Of a DNA stretch of 64,000 bases, positions 32,458-41,680 are shown in pieces. Source of the DNA: Paludibacteraceae bacterium. GTDB lineage: Bacteria > Bacteroidota > Bacteroidia > Bacteroidales > Paludibacteraceae. The stretch covers positions 1 to 64,000 of the forward strand of contig JAFUVS010000011.1 of NCBI GenBank assembly GCA_017471175.1, given 5' to 3'. The position numbers were made by a program, and so were the translations under genes. The notes beneath the pieces are model-generated. The model saw only the letters and a list, made by a program, of their open reading frames with translations. It did not search any database and was not told the origin of the DNA. Each line of letters begins with the position of its first letter. Positions within the stretch are counted from its first letter, which is position 1.

Positions 32458-33786
32458 ATGAATAGATACCTGTGTTTAATCCTATTCTGCTGTTTGGTGC
32501 CGTTTCATATAGCGGCGCAGGACAACGATAATGCGCAATCGGAAGAGCCGCGACTACGGCTTTACACCCCGGCTTCCGTGCCATCCCCTAAAGTCTATGG
32601 TCAAGAGTATTATGTGTCCGACCCGGACGGGATTCTTCGTCCGACGCTGATTGACAGTCTGAACCGCGTTTGCCATAGTCTCTACCGCACGGTCGAAGTG
32701 GAGATGGCAGTGGTACTAATAGGCGGCTTCGATGAGGATAATTGGTGGGCTGTTGATTTCTGCCAAGAGTTGTTTAACGGTTGGGGAATCGGTGGCGCGG
32801 AGCGCAATACGGGTGTGCTGCTATTCTTCTCGCTCGGCACGCGCGATATACGTATCCATACGGGCTACGGGATGGAAGGTCTGCTGCCCGATGCCGTGTG
32901 CGATATGATTATTGATGACAACATAGAATCTCTGTCGGCGGGCGATTACAATGCCGGTATATGGGGCATAGCGTGCGAAATAGCCGACCAACTGCTTACT
33001 AAAGAGGCAAAAGAAGAGTTGCTGTTAGGCTGGACACCGAAGCGGTATAATTCAGAAGACGACTTGATTTACATATACCTCTATTTGTCGCTTATCATGC
33101 TGATAGTGATGACAGTAGTCGTTCTTCGCAAGTGTGACAAAATCAGCAAGGCATCGTTTGATAAGCGTCCCGACCTGATTACCGGTTCGGAGAATTTGCA
33201 AAACGGATTAGGTTGCTTGAGTCTGCTGTTTCCTTTGACCTTACCGTTCCTCTTTATGAAGTACCGCAAGCAACGTCAGTCGCTTTCTGATTTGCCATAT
33301 ACCTGTCCGTCCTGCGGAAATGAAATGAAACGTATGCCTGCTGATACAGTAGAGCAGATTGGCAGCGAAACGGACAAAATTGAGAACAAACTGCATATCT
33401 TCCGTTTTGACTTCTGGAAGTGTCCTTCCTGCGGTGAGGTGCATACCGCCCGCTTCCGCGACAAGACCTACGACCGGTATCAAGACTGCAAGAACTGCGG
33501 CGAACATGCATTGAAGTATGTGGAAGCAAATGTAAAGAAACAGCCTACCTATCACGAGCGCGGCGAAGGAAACAAAATATACGTGTGTGCGGTGTGCGGG
33601 CATAAAACGTTTGTTCCCTACTCTATTCCATCTCTTTACGAGCGCGAACAACAGCGCATCCGCGAACAACTCCGAGAAACCGCACGACGCAGCAGTTATA
33701 GCAGTGGAAGCAGTCGCAGCAGCGGCAGCAGCGGCAGTTGGGGCGGCGGTAGAAGCGGTGGCGGCGGCGCAGGAAGAAAGTTCTGA
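32458..33786 (+). CDS. TPM-domain membrane protein with zinc ribbons and Ser/Gly tail
   Basis: A 442-residue protein. It has a signal peptide (about 1-20), a periplasmic TPM domain (about 50-185; YVSDPDGIL, NTGVLLFFSLGTRDIRIHTGYGMEG), a membrane helix (about 203-222) and a second hydrophobic stretch (about 248-265). A cytoplasmic zinc-ribbon region with four CxxC pairs (CPSCG, CPSCG, CKNCG, CAVCG) follows. The tail of about 40 residues is almost only Ser, Gly and Arg and ends GGGGAGRKF, as in many TPM proteins. Plant TPM relatives act in photosystem repair; the bacterial role is not settled. It pairs with lemA 35 bases downstream, a common TPM/LemA arrangement. The zinc ribbons are an extension not found in simple TPM proteins. 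Confidence 0.85.
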   Translation: MNRYLCLILFCCLVPFHIAAQDNDNAQSEEPRLRLYTPASVPSPKVYGQEYYVSDPDGILRPTLIDSLNRVCHSLYRTVEVEMAVVLIGGFDEDNWWAVDFCQELFNGWGIGGAERNTGVLLFFSLGTRDIRIHTGYGMEGLLPDAVCDMIIDDNIESLSAGDYNAGIWGIACEIADQLLTKEAKEELLLGWTPKRYNSEDDLIYIYLYLSLIMLIVMTVVVLRKCDKISKASFDKRPDLITGSENLQNGLGCLSLLFPLTLPFLFMKYRKQRQSLSDLPYTCPSCGNEMKRMPADTVEQIGSETDKIENKLHIFRFDFWKCPSCGEVHTARFRDKTYDRYQDCKNCGEHALKYVEANVKKQPTYHERGEGNKIYVCAVCGHKTFVPYSIPSLYEREQQRIREQLRETARRSSYSSGSSRSSGSSGSWGGGRSGGGGAGRKF

Positions 33787-33821
33787 AATTCAAAATTCAA
33801 AGATTCAAAAATTATACAACT

Positions 33822-34412
33822 ATGAAGAAGAATGGTTTAGTAACTATTTTAGTGGTTGCCGTCATTGCCCTTGTAGCCTTGTGGATGGTACGCGGGTACA
33901 ACCGAATGGTAACCGAACAAGAGAATGTGGAACAGGCATGGGGACAAGTCGAGACCCAATACCAACGCCGAATGGATCTCATTCCTAACCTTGTAGCCAC
34001 CACCAAAGGGATGGCAGATAGAGAGCAGGCAACGCTGACAGCCGTGATTGAGGCTCGCGCCAAAGCCACACAAGTTACGATTGACCCGACGAACATTTCG
34101 CCTGACCAATTACAGGCCTTTGAACAAGCACAAGGAACGTTGAGCAGCGCATTGAGCCGTTTGCTGCTGACCATAGAGAAATATCCGGACATTAAGTTCG
34201 ATAAACACTTTATGAACTTACAAGCTCAATTAGAAGGCACGGAGAACCGCATAGCAGTGGCCAGGCAGACATTCAACGAATGTGCACAGACCTACAACAC
34301 GCTTATCCGCAAATTCCCAAACAACTTGATAGCATCGATGTTCGGCTTTGAGCGCAAGCCTTACTTTGAGTCGCAAAGCGGCGCAGAAACGGCTCCCAAA
34401 GTGGAGTTCTGA
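33822..34412 (+). CDS. lemA: LemA-family membrane-anchored protein
   Basis: A 196-residue protein with one N-terminal membrane helix (about 5-24, LVTILVVAVIALVALWMV) and a helical LemA domain with the family motifs QWGQVETQYQRRMDLIPNLV (shorter core QVETQYQRR) and NTLIRKFPNNLIASMFGF near the end. LemA proteins are inner-membrane proteins of unclear function that usually accompany TPM proteins, as here. Confidence 0.93.
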   Translation: MKKNGLVTILVVAVIALVALWMVRGYNRMVTEQENVEQAWGQVETQYQRRMDLIPNLVATTKGMADREQATLTAVIEARAKATQVTIDPTNISPDQLQAFEQAQGTLSSALSRLLLTIEKYPDIKFDKHFMNLQAQLEGTENRIAVARQTFNECAQTYNTLIRKFPNNLIASMFGFERKPYFESQSGAETAPKVEF

Positions 34413-34462
34413 TAACCCATACGGTTCAACATACAGACAAAACAACCTAAAATTCTACAATA

Positions 34463-35800
34463 ATGAAAAAACTTTTCCTCTCTCTCGCTCTTGCATTGGC
34501 AACAGCAGGAATGTGCTTGGCGCAAGGCACTGTACTCTATGTAAGCACCAATGGTTCGGCTCGCGCAGACGGTTCGGCTCCCGACAAGGCAATGAAAGAC
34601 CTGCAAAAAGCCATTGACAACGCCACGGACGGCGCGATTATTCGCATTGCAGAGGGCAACTATTTAGGCAAGTTGGATGCAGGCTACGTAGAGATAAACA
34701 AGTGGATTACGCTCGAAGGAGGCTGGAACAACGACTTTACGCAACGCGACCCGCACAAATACATCACCAAGATGGAACCCACCGAAGCGCAACGCGGAAC
34801 AAACGGCATAAAAGGTCTCATTACGCTGAGCAAATTAGACGATGTGATGGCAACCCAACCCAAAGGCACACTGACCATTGACGGCATTATGTTCAACTAC
34901 GGATTGGAGAACTCCTACAAGCCCAACGACCCGTCCGACCCGCGCAACGGCTGCCCGAGCAAGGAGTTTGAGACAGGACGTATGGAAGACGCTACCCCAC
35001 CCCAACTGAACCACCAGATTATCAAAGCCGACGGCTCGGTAGCAGGCAACGTGATCATCCGCAACTGCTTGTTTGCCAACAGTCCGTACTTCGGTATTCA
35101 GTTCATATCGCGCCTCGGCGAAATAGAGATCAGCAACTGCGTATTCATCAGCAACCGCTATGGTGCCGTTCGTATCGGCGGTTCAAGCAAAGCGTCTGAC
35201 ACGCAATACAAGACCCACGTCAATTTCCACCACAACACAGTGGCATTCTCGTGGTGTCGTGACAAGTCGATGGAAGATATGGGCTACGGATATGAGTTTA
35301 TGACCGGCGCCAACGGCGACTTGCACCACAATATCTTCCTTTGCAACAACTATGCCGCTATCGCCCGCACCCATACCGACTACGCCAACCTTGAGAAGAA
35401 CCGCAAGACCAACGTCTATGACAACCTGTTCTTTATGAACGCTGCAGACCTGCAACTGCCTCCTTCGGGCGGCGGCAAATGGACCAACGTACCCGTAGCA
35501 CGCTTCGAGGAAGTGGACGAAGCCATCCTGCCCAAGTACGAAGGCAACAAGGAACTGACCGGCGATGACCCGTTCGTCAAAGTGATTGACCAAGAGTACC
35601 TGAAAGCCTTTGCTACACTCAAAGTGGTCAGCAGCCAGAGTTTTGATGCCAATTCGGCAGCCAATCTCTATCGTCAGGCACACGGTATGAATATGCAAGG
35701 GTCGGAAACGATTCGCGTATCAATGTACGGCAACCGATACAACTTCGACAAAGCACTCCGCTTCTTCGGTGCCAAGAACGGATACGGAGCACAAAAATGA
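34463..35800 (+). CDS. Secreted right-handed beta-helix protein
   Basis: A 445-residue protein with a signal peptide (about 1-21, cleavage after CLAQ) followed by a DUF1565-like start (LYVSTNGSARADGSAPDKAM) that is typical of parallel beta-helix proteins. Repeated short strands follow (VIIRNCLFANSPYFGI, IEISNCVFISNRYGAV, LHHNIFLCNNYAAI) with Asn/His ladders. The fold suggests polysaccharide binding or cleavage, but I see no recognisable lyase or hydrolase active site. There is no C-terminal sorting tail, unlike the protease upstream. It lies 50 bases after lemA and 35 before glyS. Confidence 0.8.
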   Translation: MKKLFLSLALALATAGMCLAQGTVLYVSTNGSARADGSAPDKAMKDLQKAIDNATDGAIIRIAEGNYLGKLDAGYVEINKWITLEGGWNNDFTQRDPHKYITKMEPTEAQRGTNGIKGLITLSKLDDVMATQPKGTLTIDGIMFNYGLENSYKPNDPSDPRNGCPSKEFETGRMEDATPPQLNHQIIKADGSVAGNVIIRNCLFANSPYFGIQFISRLGEIEISNCVFISNRYGAVRIGGSSKASDTQYKTHVNFHHNTVAFSWCRDKSMEDMGYGYEFMTGANGDLHHNIFLCNNYAAIARTHTDYANLEKNRKTNVYDNLFFMNAADLQLPPSGGGKWTNVPVARFEEVDEAILPKYEGNKELTGDDPFVKVIDQEYLKAFATLKVVSSQSFDANSAANLYRQAHGMNMQGSETIRVSMYGNRYNFDKALRFFGAKNGYGAQK

Positions 35801-35835
35801 AATAAAATCAACTAAAATAACTAAACAACAATAAT

Positions 35836-37386
35836 ATGGCAGCTACACAAGAAGAAACATTCAAGAAAATAGTAGCCCACTGCAAGGAATACGGTTTTGT
35901 TTTTCCGAGCAGCGAGATTTATGATGGGTTAGGAGCCGTCTATGACTACGGTCAGAACGGCGTAGAGATGAAGAACAACATCAAGCAGTACTGGTGGAAC
36001 GCAATGACGCGTATGCATGAGAACATCGTGGGTATCGATGCCGCTATCTTTATGCACCCCACTACGTGGAAAGCATCGGGACACGTGGACGCGTTCAACG
36101 ACCCGCTGATTGACAACCGCGACTCGAAGAAACGGTACCGTGCCGATGTCCTCATTGAAGACCAATTGGGCAAGATTGAGGAGAAAATCACCAAAGAGGT
36201 AGAGAAAGCCCGCAAACGTTTTGGTGACTCATTCGACGAAGCAATGTTCCGCCAGACCAATCCGCGCGTACAAGAACACCAAGCCCAATGGAACGCCCTT
36301 CACGAGCGCTACAGCAAGGCAATGAACGAGATGAACCTCGAAGAGTTGAAGCAAATCATCTTGGATGAGGAAATAGTCTGCCCCATCAGCGGCACGCGCA
36401 ACTGGACAGACGTAAGGCAGTTCAACCTGATGTTCGCCACCGAGATGGGTTCGACCGCCGACGGCGCGATGAAAGTCTATCTACGCCCCGAGACGGCACA
36501 GGGTATATTCGTCAATTTCCTCAACGTGCAGAAGACGGGACGTATGAAAGTGCCGTTCGGTATCGCACAGATTGGCAAGGCTTTCCGCAACGAGATAGTC
36601 GCCCGTCAGTTCATCTTCCGTATGCGCGAGTTTGAGCAGATGGAGATGCAGTTCTTTGTTCGCCCGGGCGAGGAGATGCAGTGGTTCAACTACTGGAAAG
36701 ACCAACGCATCCGCTGGCACAAGGCTCTCGGATTGGGCGACGAGAAGTACCGCTTCCACGACCACGAGAAATTAGCGCACTACGCCAATGCCGCCACCGA
36801 CATCGAGTTCCAGATGCCGTTCGGCTTCAAGGAAGTGGAAGGTATTCACAGCCGCACCAATTTCGACCTCTCGCAACACGCTAAGTATTCAGGAAAGAAA
36901 ATCGAGTACTTCGACCCCGAACTGAACGAGAGTTATACGCCTTACGTGATTGAGACCAGTATCGGAGTGGATCGTATGTTCCTCAGCGTGCTTTGCTCTG
37001 CCTATAAGGAGGAGCAATTGGAAGGCGGCGATACGCGTGTCGTACTGTCGTTACCGCCCGTATTGGCTCCCGTCAAGTGTTGCGTGATGCCGCTCGTCAA
37101 GAAAGACGGACTGCCAGAGAAGGCGCGCGAGATTATGCGTATGCTGCAACTCGATTTCCGCACTACTTACGATGAGAAAGACTCTATCGGCAAACGCTAC
37201 CGCCGTCAAGACGCTATCGGCACGCCGTTCTGCGTTACGGTGGACCACGATACGCTCACCGACAACTGCGTTACCGTCCGTTACCGCGACACGATGCAGC
37301 AAGACCGCGTAAGCATAGACGAGTTGCACGATATGATACGTCACGCTGTTGATGCAAAACCATTGTACGAAAAATGTCTCCAATAA
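35836..37386 (+). CDS. glyS: Glycyl-tRNA synthetase, eukaryotic/archaeal alpha-dimer type
   Basis: A 516-residue class II synthetase charging tRNA-Gly. It is of the single-chain alpha2 type, not the alpha/beta type of Proteobacteria. Visible motifs: the N-terminal GFVFPSSEIYDGLGAVYDYG, YLRPETAQGIFVNF (motif 2 region), FRNEIVARQFIFRMREFEQME, and motif 3 SIGVDRMFLSVL. The C-terminal anticodon-binding domain (about 410-505) has DEKDSIGKRYRRQDAIGTPFCV. The last 13 bases overlap the start of the DUF389 gene. Confidence 0.97.
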   Translation: MAATQEETFKKIVAHCKEYGFVFPSSEIYDGLGAVYDYGQNGVEMKNNIKQYWWNAMTRMHENIVGIDAAIFMHPTTWKASGHVDAFNDPLIDNRDSKKRYRADVLIEDQLGKIEEKITKEVEKARKRFGDSFDEAMFRQTNPRVQEHQAQWNALHERYSKAMNEMNLEELKQIILDEEIVCPISGTRNWTDVRQFNLMFATEMGSTADGAMKVYLRPETAQGIFVNFLNVQKTGRMKVPFGIAQIGKAFRNEIVARQFIFRMREFEQMEMQFFVRPGEEMQWFNYWKDQRIRWHKALGLGDEKYRFHDHEKLAHYANAATDIEFQMPFGFKEVEGIHSRTNFDLSQHAKYSGKKIEYFDPELNESYTPYVIETSIGVDRMFLSVLCSAYKEEQLEGGDTRVVLSLPPVLAPVKCCVMPLVKKDGLPEKAREIMRMLQLDFRTTYDEKDSIGKRYRRQDAIGTPFCVTVDHDTLTDNCVTVRYRDTMQQDRVSIDELHDMIRHAVDAKPLYEKCLQ

Positions 37387-38720
37387 CAAGATTATGGCGC
37401 AAGTTCATCCACTTGGTGGACTTGCGCGATTATATTGACGTAGATGCTGCCGCCATCAATATACGCGACAACATTGCTTTTCGCGGACCGAATATCGTCA
37501 TCCTTTTCTGCGCAGTCGTAACGGCTTCGGTGGGACTGAATGTCAATTCCATTCCAGTCATCATCGGCGCGATGTTAATCTCGCCCTTGATGTCGCCTAT
37601 CATAGGCTTTGGTCTGGCACTCGGCACAAACGATGTGGACTTGCTCAAACATTCGCTCAAGCACTTGGGCATAATGGTGGGTATTTCCGTGCTGTCCGCA
37701 ACGCTGTATTTCCTTGTATCGCCGTTGGATATGGTACACCCTACCGAGTTGTTGGCGCGTACCAATCCGACCATCTACGATGTGCTGATTGCCCTATTCG
37801 GCGGTTTGGCAGGAATACTTGAGATTTCGCGCAAGGAGAAAGGCACAGTGATGTCGGGCGTGGCGATTGCTACGGCTCTCATGCCCCCACTCTGCACGGC
37901 AGGCTACGGATTGGCTACCCTTAACACCACGTTCCTGTTCGGAGCGTTGTACCTGTTCTTTATCAACTTCACGTTCATTGCATTGGCAGCTTTTATCGGC
38001 ACCAAGTACTTAGGCTATAAGATGGTGGAGAACAAGGACGAACAAGTCCGGGTAAGACACAAATGGTTGTTCGGTCTGCTGCTTATCGCTATTATTGTAC
38101 CCAGCGTCATTTCCGCCATCAGTGTGGTGCGCGAGAATAACTTTACCCGTTCGGTGGATGCTTTTGTTCGCGAGAACAAGAATTTTGCCCGCAGTTATAT
38201 CTATGACTATCGGATAGCCAATGATGCTACCCCCGCAGCCGTGGATGTGTATATAGCCGGTGAGGAGCCGGACTCGATGGCATACAACGGATTGTATATC
38301 TCTGCGGCGCAATACGGACTTCGTCCCGACCAACTTCGTTTCCACTTGGATGCAGCCTATCAGACACAGGCGGCTTTGGACGAGAACCAACTCGTTCGCG
38401 ACATTTTCCGCACGCACGAACAACAACTGCAGGAACGTGACCAAGAGATTGCTCGACTTCGTCAACAGGTAGATAGTTTGAGTAAGTGTATCAGCGCGCA
38501 AACGAAGCCAATGCCTTTTGCTGCCATTGAAGCGGAGATGCGGGCGCAATATCCGCAACTGACCGATGTGGTCATCGCCTTGACAGAAGACGACAAGCAG
38601 GTGGTTGCCCTCGTAAGCGTTCCGAAAAAGAAAGATCTGAAATCAGACGACATAGAACGCCTGCAATCGTGGCTACAGGTTCGCACCGGCACAACCCAAG
38701 CCGTTGTCATCATACGTTAA
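37374..38720 (+). CDS. DUF389 membrane protein with coiled-coil C-terminus
   Basis: A 448-residue protein. Residues about 30-260 carry the DUF389/TIGR00341 membrane domain with about six helices and the family signature NVNSIPVIIGAMLISPLMSPI. The C-terminal part (about 265-448) is soluble, with a short coiled coil (about 335-370, EQQLQERDQEIARLRQQVDSL region). It may be periplasmic. The function of the family is unknown. Its start lies inside the 3' end of glyS in another frame (13-base overlap), so translation is probably coupled. Confidence 0.9.
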   Translation: MSPITRLWRKFIHLVDLRDYIDVDAAAINIRDNIAFRGPNIVILFCAVVTASVGLNVNSIPVIIGAMLISPLMSPIIGFGLALGTNDVDLLKHSLKHLGIMVGISVLSATLYFLVSPLDMVHPTELLARTNPTIYDVLIALFGGLAGILEISRKEKGTVMSGVAIATALMPPLCTAGYGLATLNTTFLFGALYLFFINFTFIALAAFIGTKYLGYKMVENKDEQVRVRHKWLFGLLLIAIIVPSVISAISVVRENNFTRSVDAFVRENKNFARSYIYDYRIANDATPAAVDVYIAGEEPDSMAYNGLYISAAQYGLRPDQLRFHLDAAYQTQAALDENQLVRDIFRTHEQQLQERDQEIARLRQQVDSLSKCISAQTKPMPFAAIEAEMRAQYPQLTDVVIALTEDDKQVVALVSVPKKKDLKSDDIERLQSWLQVRTGTTQAVVIIR

Positions 38721-38759
38721 TTTCTGCAATTTGGACATACACATATATGAAAATTGCAG

Positions 38760-38767
38760 TAATTTTG
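38760..38767 (+). promoter_or_regulatory. -7 box of the flavoprotein operon
   Basis: TAATTTTG, 51 bases before the ATG at 38819. The nearest TTTG upstream is at 38730, 26 bases away and thus too far for the usual spacing. Confidence 0.5.
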
Positions 38768-38818
38768 CAATCCATAATAAGACGTGGATACTAAACAAAA
38801 CTTTTTAACACAAACATT

Positions 38819-39334
38819 ATGAATATCTTAATTCTTCAAGGCTCGCCGAGAGCCAAAGGTAACACCGCTTGGATGGCAGAAGAGTACAAGAACGCAGCAG
38901 AGGCTGCATGTCACAACGTAACTATCGTCAATGTAGCCAAAAAGCACATAGCCGGCTGTTTGGCATGCGAATACTGCCACGGAAAAGGCAACGGTGCGTG
39001 CATTCAGAAAGATGATATGCAAGAACTCTATCCGCTTATGGCGGAGGCGGAAGTGTTGGTTCTCGCTGCGCCAATCTATTATTTCACCCTATGCGCACAG
39101 ATTCAGGCACCTATCCAGCGTATGTATTGCGTCAATGCTCCTGCTAAAGTAAAGAAGATGGCACTTCTTGTTTCGTCCTATTCGCCGGGCGTGTATGACG
39201 GTGCTTCGGCTGAGTTCCGTGACATCTGCAACTACTGGCACGCAGAGAATATGGGCATCGTAACCGCCAAGATTGACGAGCAGAAGACCGATGCCACCAA
39301 GCTGAAGATTGTTGAGTTGGTTGCCAAACTATGA
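38819..39334 (+). CDS. NADPH-dependent FMN reductase-like iron-sulfur flavoprotein
   Basis: A 171-residue cytoplasmic flavoprotein. It has the FMN-binding loop GSPRAKGNT at the first beta turn, a Cys cluster GCLACEYCHGKGNGAC (CxxCxxCx7C, as in flavoproteins that can hold a 4Fe-4S cluster), QKDDM, and the APIYYFTLCAQIQAPIQRMY segment. It probably reduces FMN or an organic substrate at the expense of NADPH or a ferredoxin. It is the first gene of a four-gene operon: its stop overlaps the hydrolase start by 4 bases. Confidence 0.88.
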   Translation: MNILILQGSPRAKGNTAWMAEEYKNAAEAACHNVTIVNVAKKHIAGCLACEYCHGKGNGACIQKDDMQELYPLMAEAEVLVLAAPIYYFTLCAQIQAPIQRMYCVNAPAKVKKMALLVSSYSPGVYDGASAEFRDICNYWHAENMGIVTAKIDEQKTDATKLKIVELVAKL

Positions 39335-40497
39335 GAAAATTCCTAACCCTTGCACTTGCGGCAGTACTCTTTGCCGCTTGTGCAAATACAAATGATAAAA
39401 TGACTAAATGCGAAAATGATTCGTGGGACAAAGTGTTCCCGTTAAGCGAGAAGGTCTCTCACAAAAAAGTGAGTTTCCAAAACCAGTACGGCATACCCCT
39501 TGTAGGTGATTTATACATGCCCAAAGAAGTTGAAAGTCAAGAGTCAAAAGTTGAAGGCAAATATGCTGCTATCGCCGTCTCCGGTCCTTTCGGCGCGACC
39601 AAAGAGCAGTCGTCCGGTCTCTACGCCATGAAGATGGCGGAGCGCGGATTTATCGCTCTGGCATTTGATCCTTCCTTCACGGGTGAGAGTGGTCCTTTCT
39701 ACGATCCGAATGGCAGTTCACCTGCGGAGGCTCTCCGCCCGCGCAGAACGGCCTCGCCGGACATCAACACCGAGGATTTTATGGCGGCGGTGGACTACCT
39801 GAGCAAGTTGCCCGAAGAGGATGCCGAGCGTATCGGTATCATCGGTATCTGCGGTTGGGGTGGCATTGCCCTCAACGCAGCAGCTGCCGACCCGCGTATC
39901 AAGGCGATGGTGGCTTCCACGATGTACGATATGACCCGTGTCGCCGGTAACGGTTATTTCGATTCCGCCGACTCCGAAGAGGCGCGTCACGAAGCGCGTG
40001 TGGCACTCGCCGAGCAGCGTCTCAAAGACCCTGCAGCGATGGCAGGCGGTGTGGTTGACCCGCTACCGGACGATGCGCCGCAGTTCGTCAAGGACTACCA
40101 CGATTACTACAAGACCGTCCGAGGTTATCATGCCCGCAGCGGTAACTCCAACGATGGATGGCGCGTCATCGGCACACAGGCGTATGCCAACAGCCGATTC
40201 CTCTATTATATCAATGAGATTCGTTCGGCGGTACTCGTCATGCACGGCGAGAAAGCTCACAGCCGTTATTTCGGCGAGGCTGCGTACCATTACATGGTGG
40301 ACGGCAAGGCGGAGGGCTACAAGAGCATCGTGGCTCCTAATCCCTGTCCGGAGAACAAAGAGCTGCTCATCATTCCCGAAGCAACCCACTGCGACCTATA
40401 CGATGGCGGATTCACCGGTCCGGCCGGCACCGGCGAGAGTAAGAACCTCATCCCGTGGGACAAGTTAGCCGCGTTCTTCATCAAGTACCTGAAATAA
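39331..40497 (+). CDS. Alpha/beta-hydrolase (dienelactone-hydrolase-like) lipoprotein
   Basis: A 388-residue protein with a lipoprotein signal (AAVLFAAC, Cys 17) and a linker with KMTKCEN as in the ABM lipoprotein at 5195. An alpha/beta-hydrolase domain follows (about 45-388). The nucleophile elbow reads IGICGWGGIAL: a Trp stands where a Ser is expected in a G-x-S-x-G pattern, and the nearest candidate nucleophile is the Cys two residues earlier. The likely His is in PEATHCDLYD near the C-terminus, and ALAFDPSFTGESGP resembles the oxyanion region. Related Bacteroidales sequences, as I remember them, share the Trp, so it may be a family feature. Substrate unknown. Confidence 0.83.
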   Translation: MRKFLTLALAAVLFAACANTNDKMTKCENDSWDKVFPLSEKVSHKKVSFQNQYGIPLVGDLYMPKEVESQESKVEGKYAAIAVSGPFGATKEQSSGLYAMKMAERGFIALAFDPSFTGESGPFYDPNGSSPAEALRPRRTASPDINTEDFMAAVDYLSKLPEEDAERIGIIGICGWGGIALNAAAADPRIKAMVASTMYDMTRVAGNGYFDSADSEEARHEARVALAEQRLKDPAAMAGGVVDPLPDDAPQFVKDYHDYYKTVRGYHARSGNSNDGWRVIGTQAYANSRFLYYINEIRSAVLVMHGEKAHSRYFGEAAYHYMVDGKAEGYKSIVAPNPCPENKELLIIPEATHCDLYDGGFTGPAGTGESKNLIPWDKLAAFFIKYLK

Positions 40498-40506
40498 TCA
40501 GTCATA

Positions 40507-41005
40507 ATGAAGACGATCCCATTCATATGCTTGGCGGCGGCAGTGCTATTTTTAGGCTGCTGCCCCAAGCAAACGCAGGAAAACAAAGATATGAAACCGT
40601 CAAGCGAAAGGTACCAAAGTGCTGATGGGTGAGGACGCAAGTCCGCTCAGCGATAACTACGATGCGCTAAAAGAAGGTACGCGCGTACAGACCCAACTGA
40701 CAGGCAAACCCTTCAATTACGACTTTGCACCGGCGACAGATTACTACCTCAAGGCGCACCTTTTCGGAGATATTTTTGCCCGCGATAACCTGACCTACGC
40801 CGACCGTGAACTGGTCACCGTCTCTGCGCTCAGCGGCTTGCAGGGCGTGGAACCGCAACTGAAAGCCCACATCGCCGGAGCGCGCAATATGGACGTAACA
40901 GAAGAGCAGTTGCAAGGCATTGTGGTTGCTCTCGCAACGAACGGTCTTTTGTCCGAAGCCGACAGACTCGCCGTACTATTAGAACATGATGCTGTGAACG
41001 AATAA
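40507..41005 (+). pseudogene. Carboxymuconolactone-decarboxylase-like lipoprotein, frameshifted
   Basis: Two frames make one protein. The first (40507-40632) encodes a lipoprotein signal (AVLFLGC) and a linker ending SSERYQ before running into a TGA. The second, one frame over (from 40619), goes on as VLMGEDASPLSDNYDAL and holds the full CMD domain (TYADRELVTVSALSGL, QLKAHIAGARNMDVTEEQL) to TAA at 41003-41005. Intact relatives join these two parts as ERYxxGxxVL, so a few bases appear lost near 40610-40620. CMD proteins are AhpD-like peroxidase or decarboxylase enzymes. The gene is 9 bases after the hydrolase and 20 before ybaK. A cytoplasmic version from GTG 40619 or ATG 40625 cannot be excluded. 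Confidence 0.75.
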
Positions 41006-41025
41006 AGGTATGATCCAACGAAGAT

Positions 41026-41505
41026 ATGGCACAAAAGATACAGAAAACGAATGTCTGTCGTCTGTTAGATGCTGCAGGAATAGCATACGAACTGATTGAG
41101 TACGAAGTTGATGAATCCGATTTAAGTGCAACACACGTTGCCACACTGTTGGGCGAAGATGTGGATACTGTTTTCAAAACGATTGTGTTAGAGGGCGACA
41201 AGACCAAATATTTTGTGTGCATCGTTCCCGGAGCCTGCGAAGTGGATTTGAAGAAAGCAGCACGTGCCGGTGGCAACAAATCCTGCAAACCTATTCCACA
41301 AAAAGAACTGCTGCCGCTTACAGGTTACGTCCGTGGCGGTTGCAGCCCGATAGGAATGAAAAAAACACTCCCTTCGTTTATTGACGAGACCTGCCTGCTG
41401 CATAATAAGATTTATATTTCTGCCGGTCAGCGTGGTATGCAACTCCATCTCGCGCCGCAAGATTTGATAAACTATGCATCGCTAACTATAAGCGATTTAA
41501 TCTAA
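41026..41505 (+). CDS. ybaK: Cys-tRNA(Pro)/Cys-tRNA(Cys) deacylase YbaK/EbsC
   Basis: A 159-residue trans-editing enzyme that removes cysteine from mischarged tRNA-Pro. Family features: the N-terminal AGIAYELIEY, the conserved lysine in FKTIVLEGDKTKYFVCIVP, and GYVRGGCSPIGMKK. The length is typical. It is last in the flavoprotein operon and followed by a strong terminator. Confidence 0.93.
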   Translation: MAQKIQKTNVCRLLDAAGIAYELIEYEVDESDLSATHVATLLGEDVDTVFKTIVLEGDKTKYFVCIVPGACEVDLKKAARAGGNKSCKPIPQKELLPLTGYVRGGCSPIGMKKTLPSFIDETCLLHNKIYISAGQRGMQLHLAPQDLINYASLTISDLI

Positions 41506-41563
41506 ACTATCTCAATAGCAGTACCTTCCCTCTATATTGCTTGTAGCCATCGCGCTATACTAC

Positions 41564-41602
41564 AAGAACAGCCTACTGATTGTCAGCAGGCTGTTCTTTT
41601 GC
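41564..41602 (+). terminator. Strong intrinsic terminator after ybaK
   Basis: AAGAACAGCCTACTGA (41564-41579) pairs over 16 bases (one G-T) with 41583-41598 across a TTG loop and is followed by T residues on the plus strand. On the minus strand it also lies just behind the tRNA. Confidence 0.88.
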
Positions 41603-41604
41603 AG

Positions 41605-41676
41605 TAGTCTCACCGGGAATCGAACCCGAATCTAAGGTTTAGGAAACCCGTATTCTATCCATTGAACTATGAGACC
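41605..41676 (-). tRNA. tRNA-Arg (anticodon CCT)
   Basis: 72 bases without an encoded CCA. The acceptor stem is GGTCTCA/TGAGACT with a G-T pair at position 1-72, the D arm GTTC/GAAT, the anticodon loop TTCCTAA giving anticodon CCT (reads AGG), and the T arm TCGGG-TTCGATT-CCCGG. The lower anticodon stem shows a C-T mismatch at its base as I fold it. It is flanked on both sides by hairpins. Confidence 0.93.
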
Positions 41677-41680
41677 GCAA

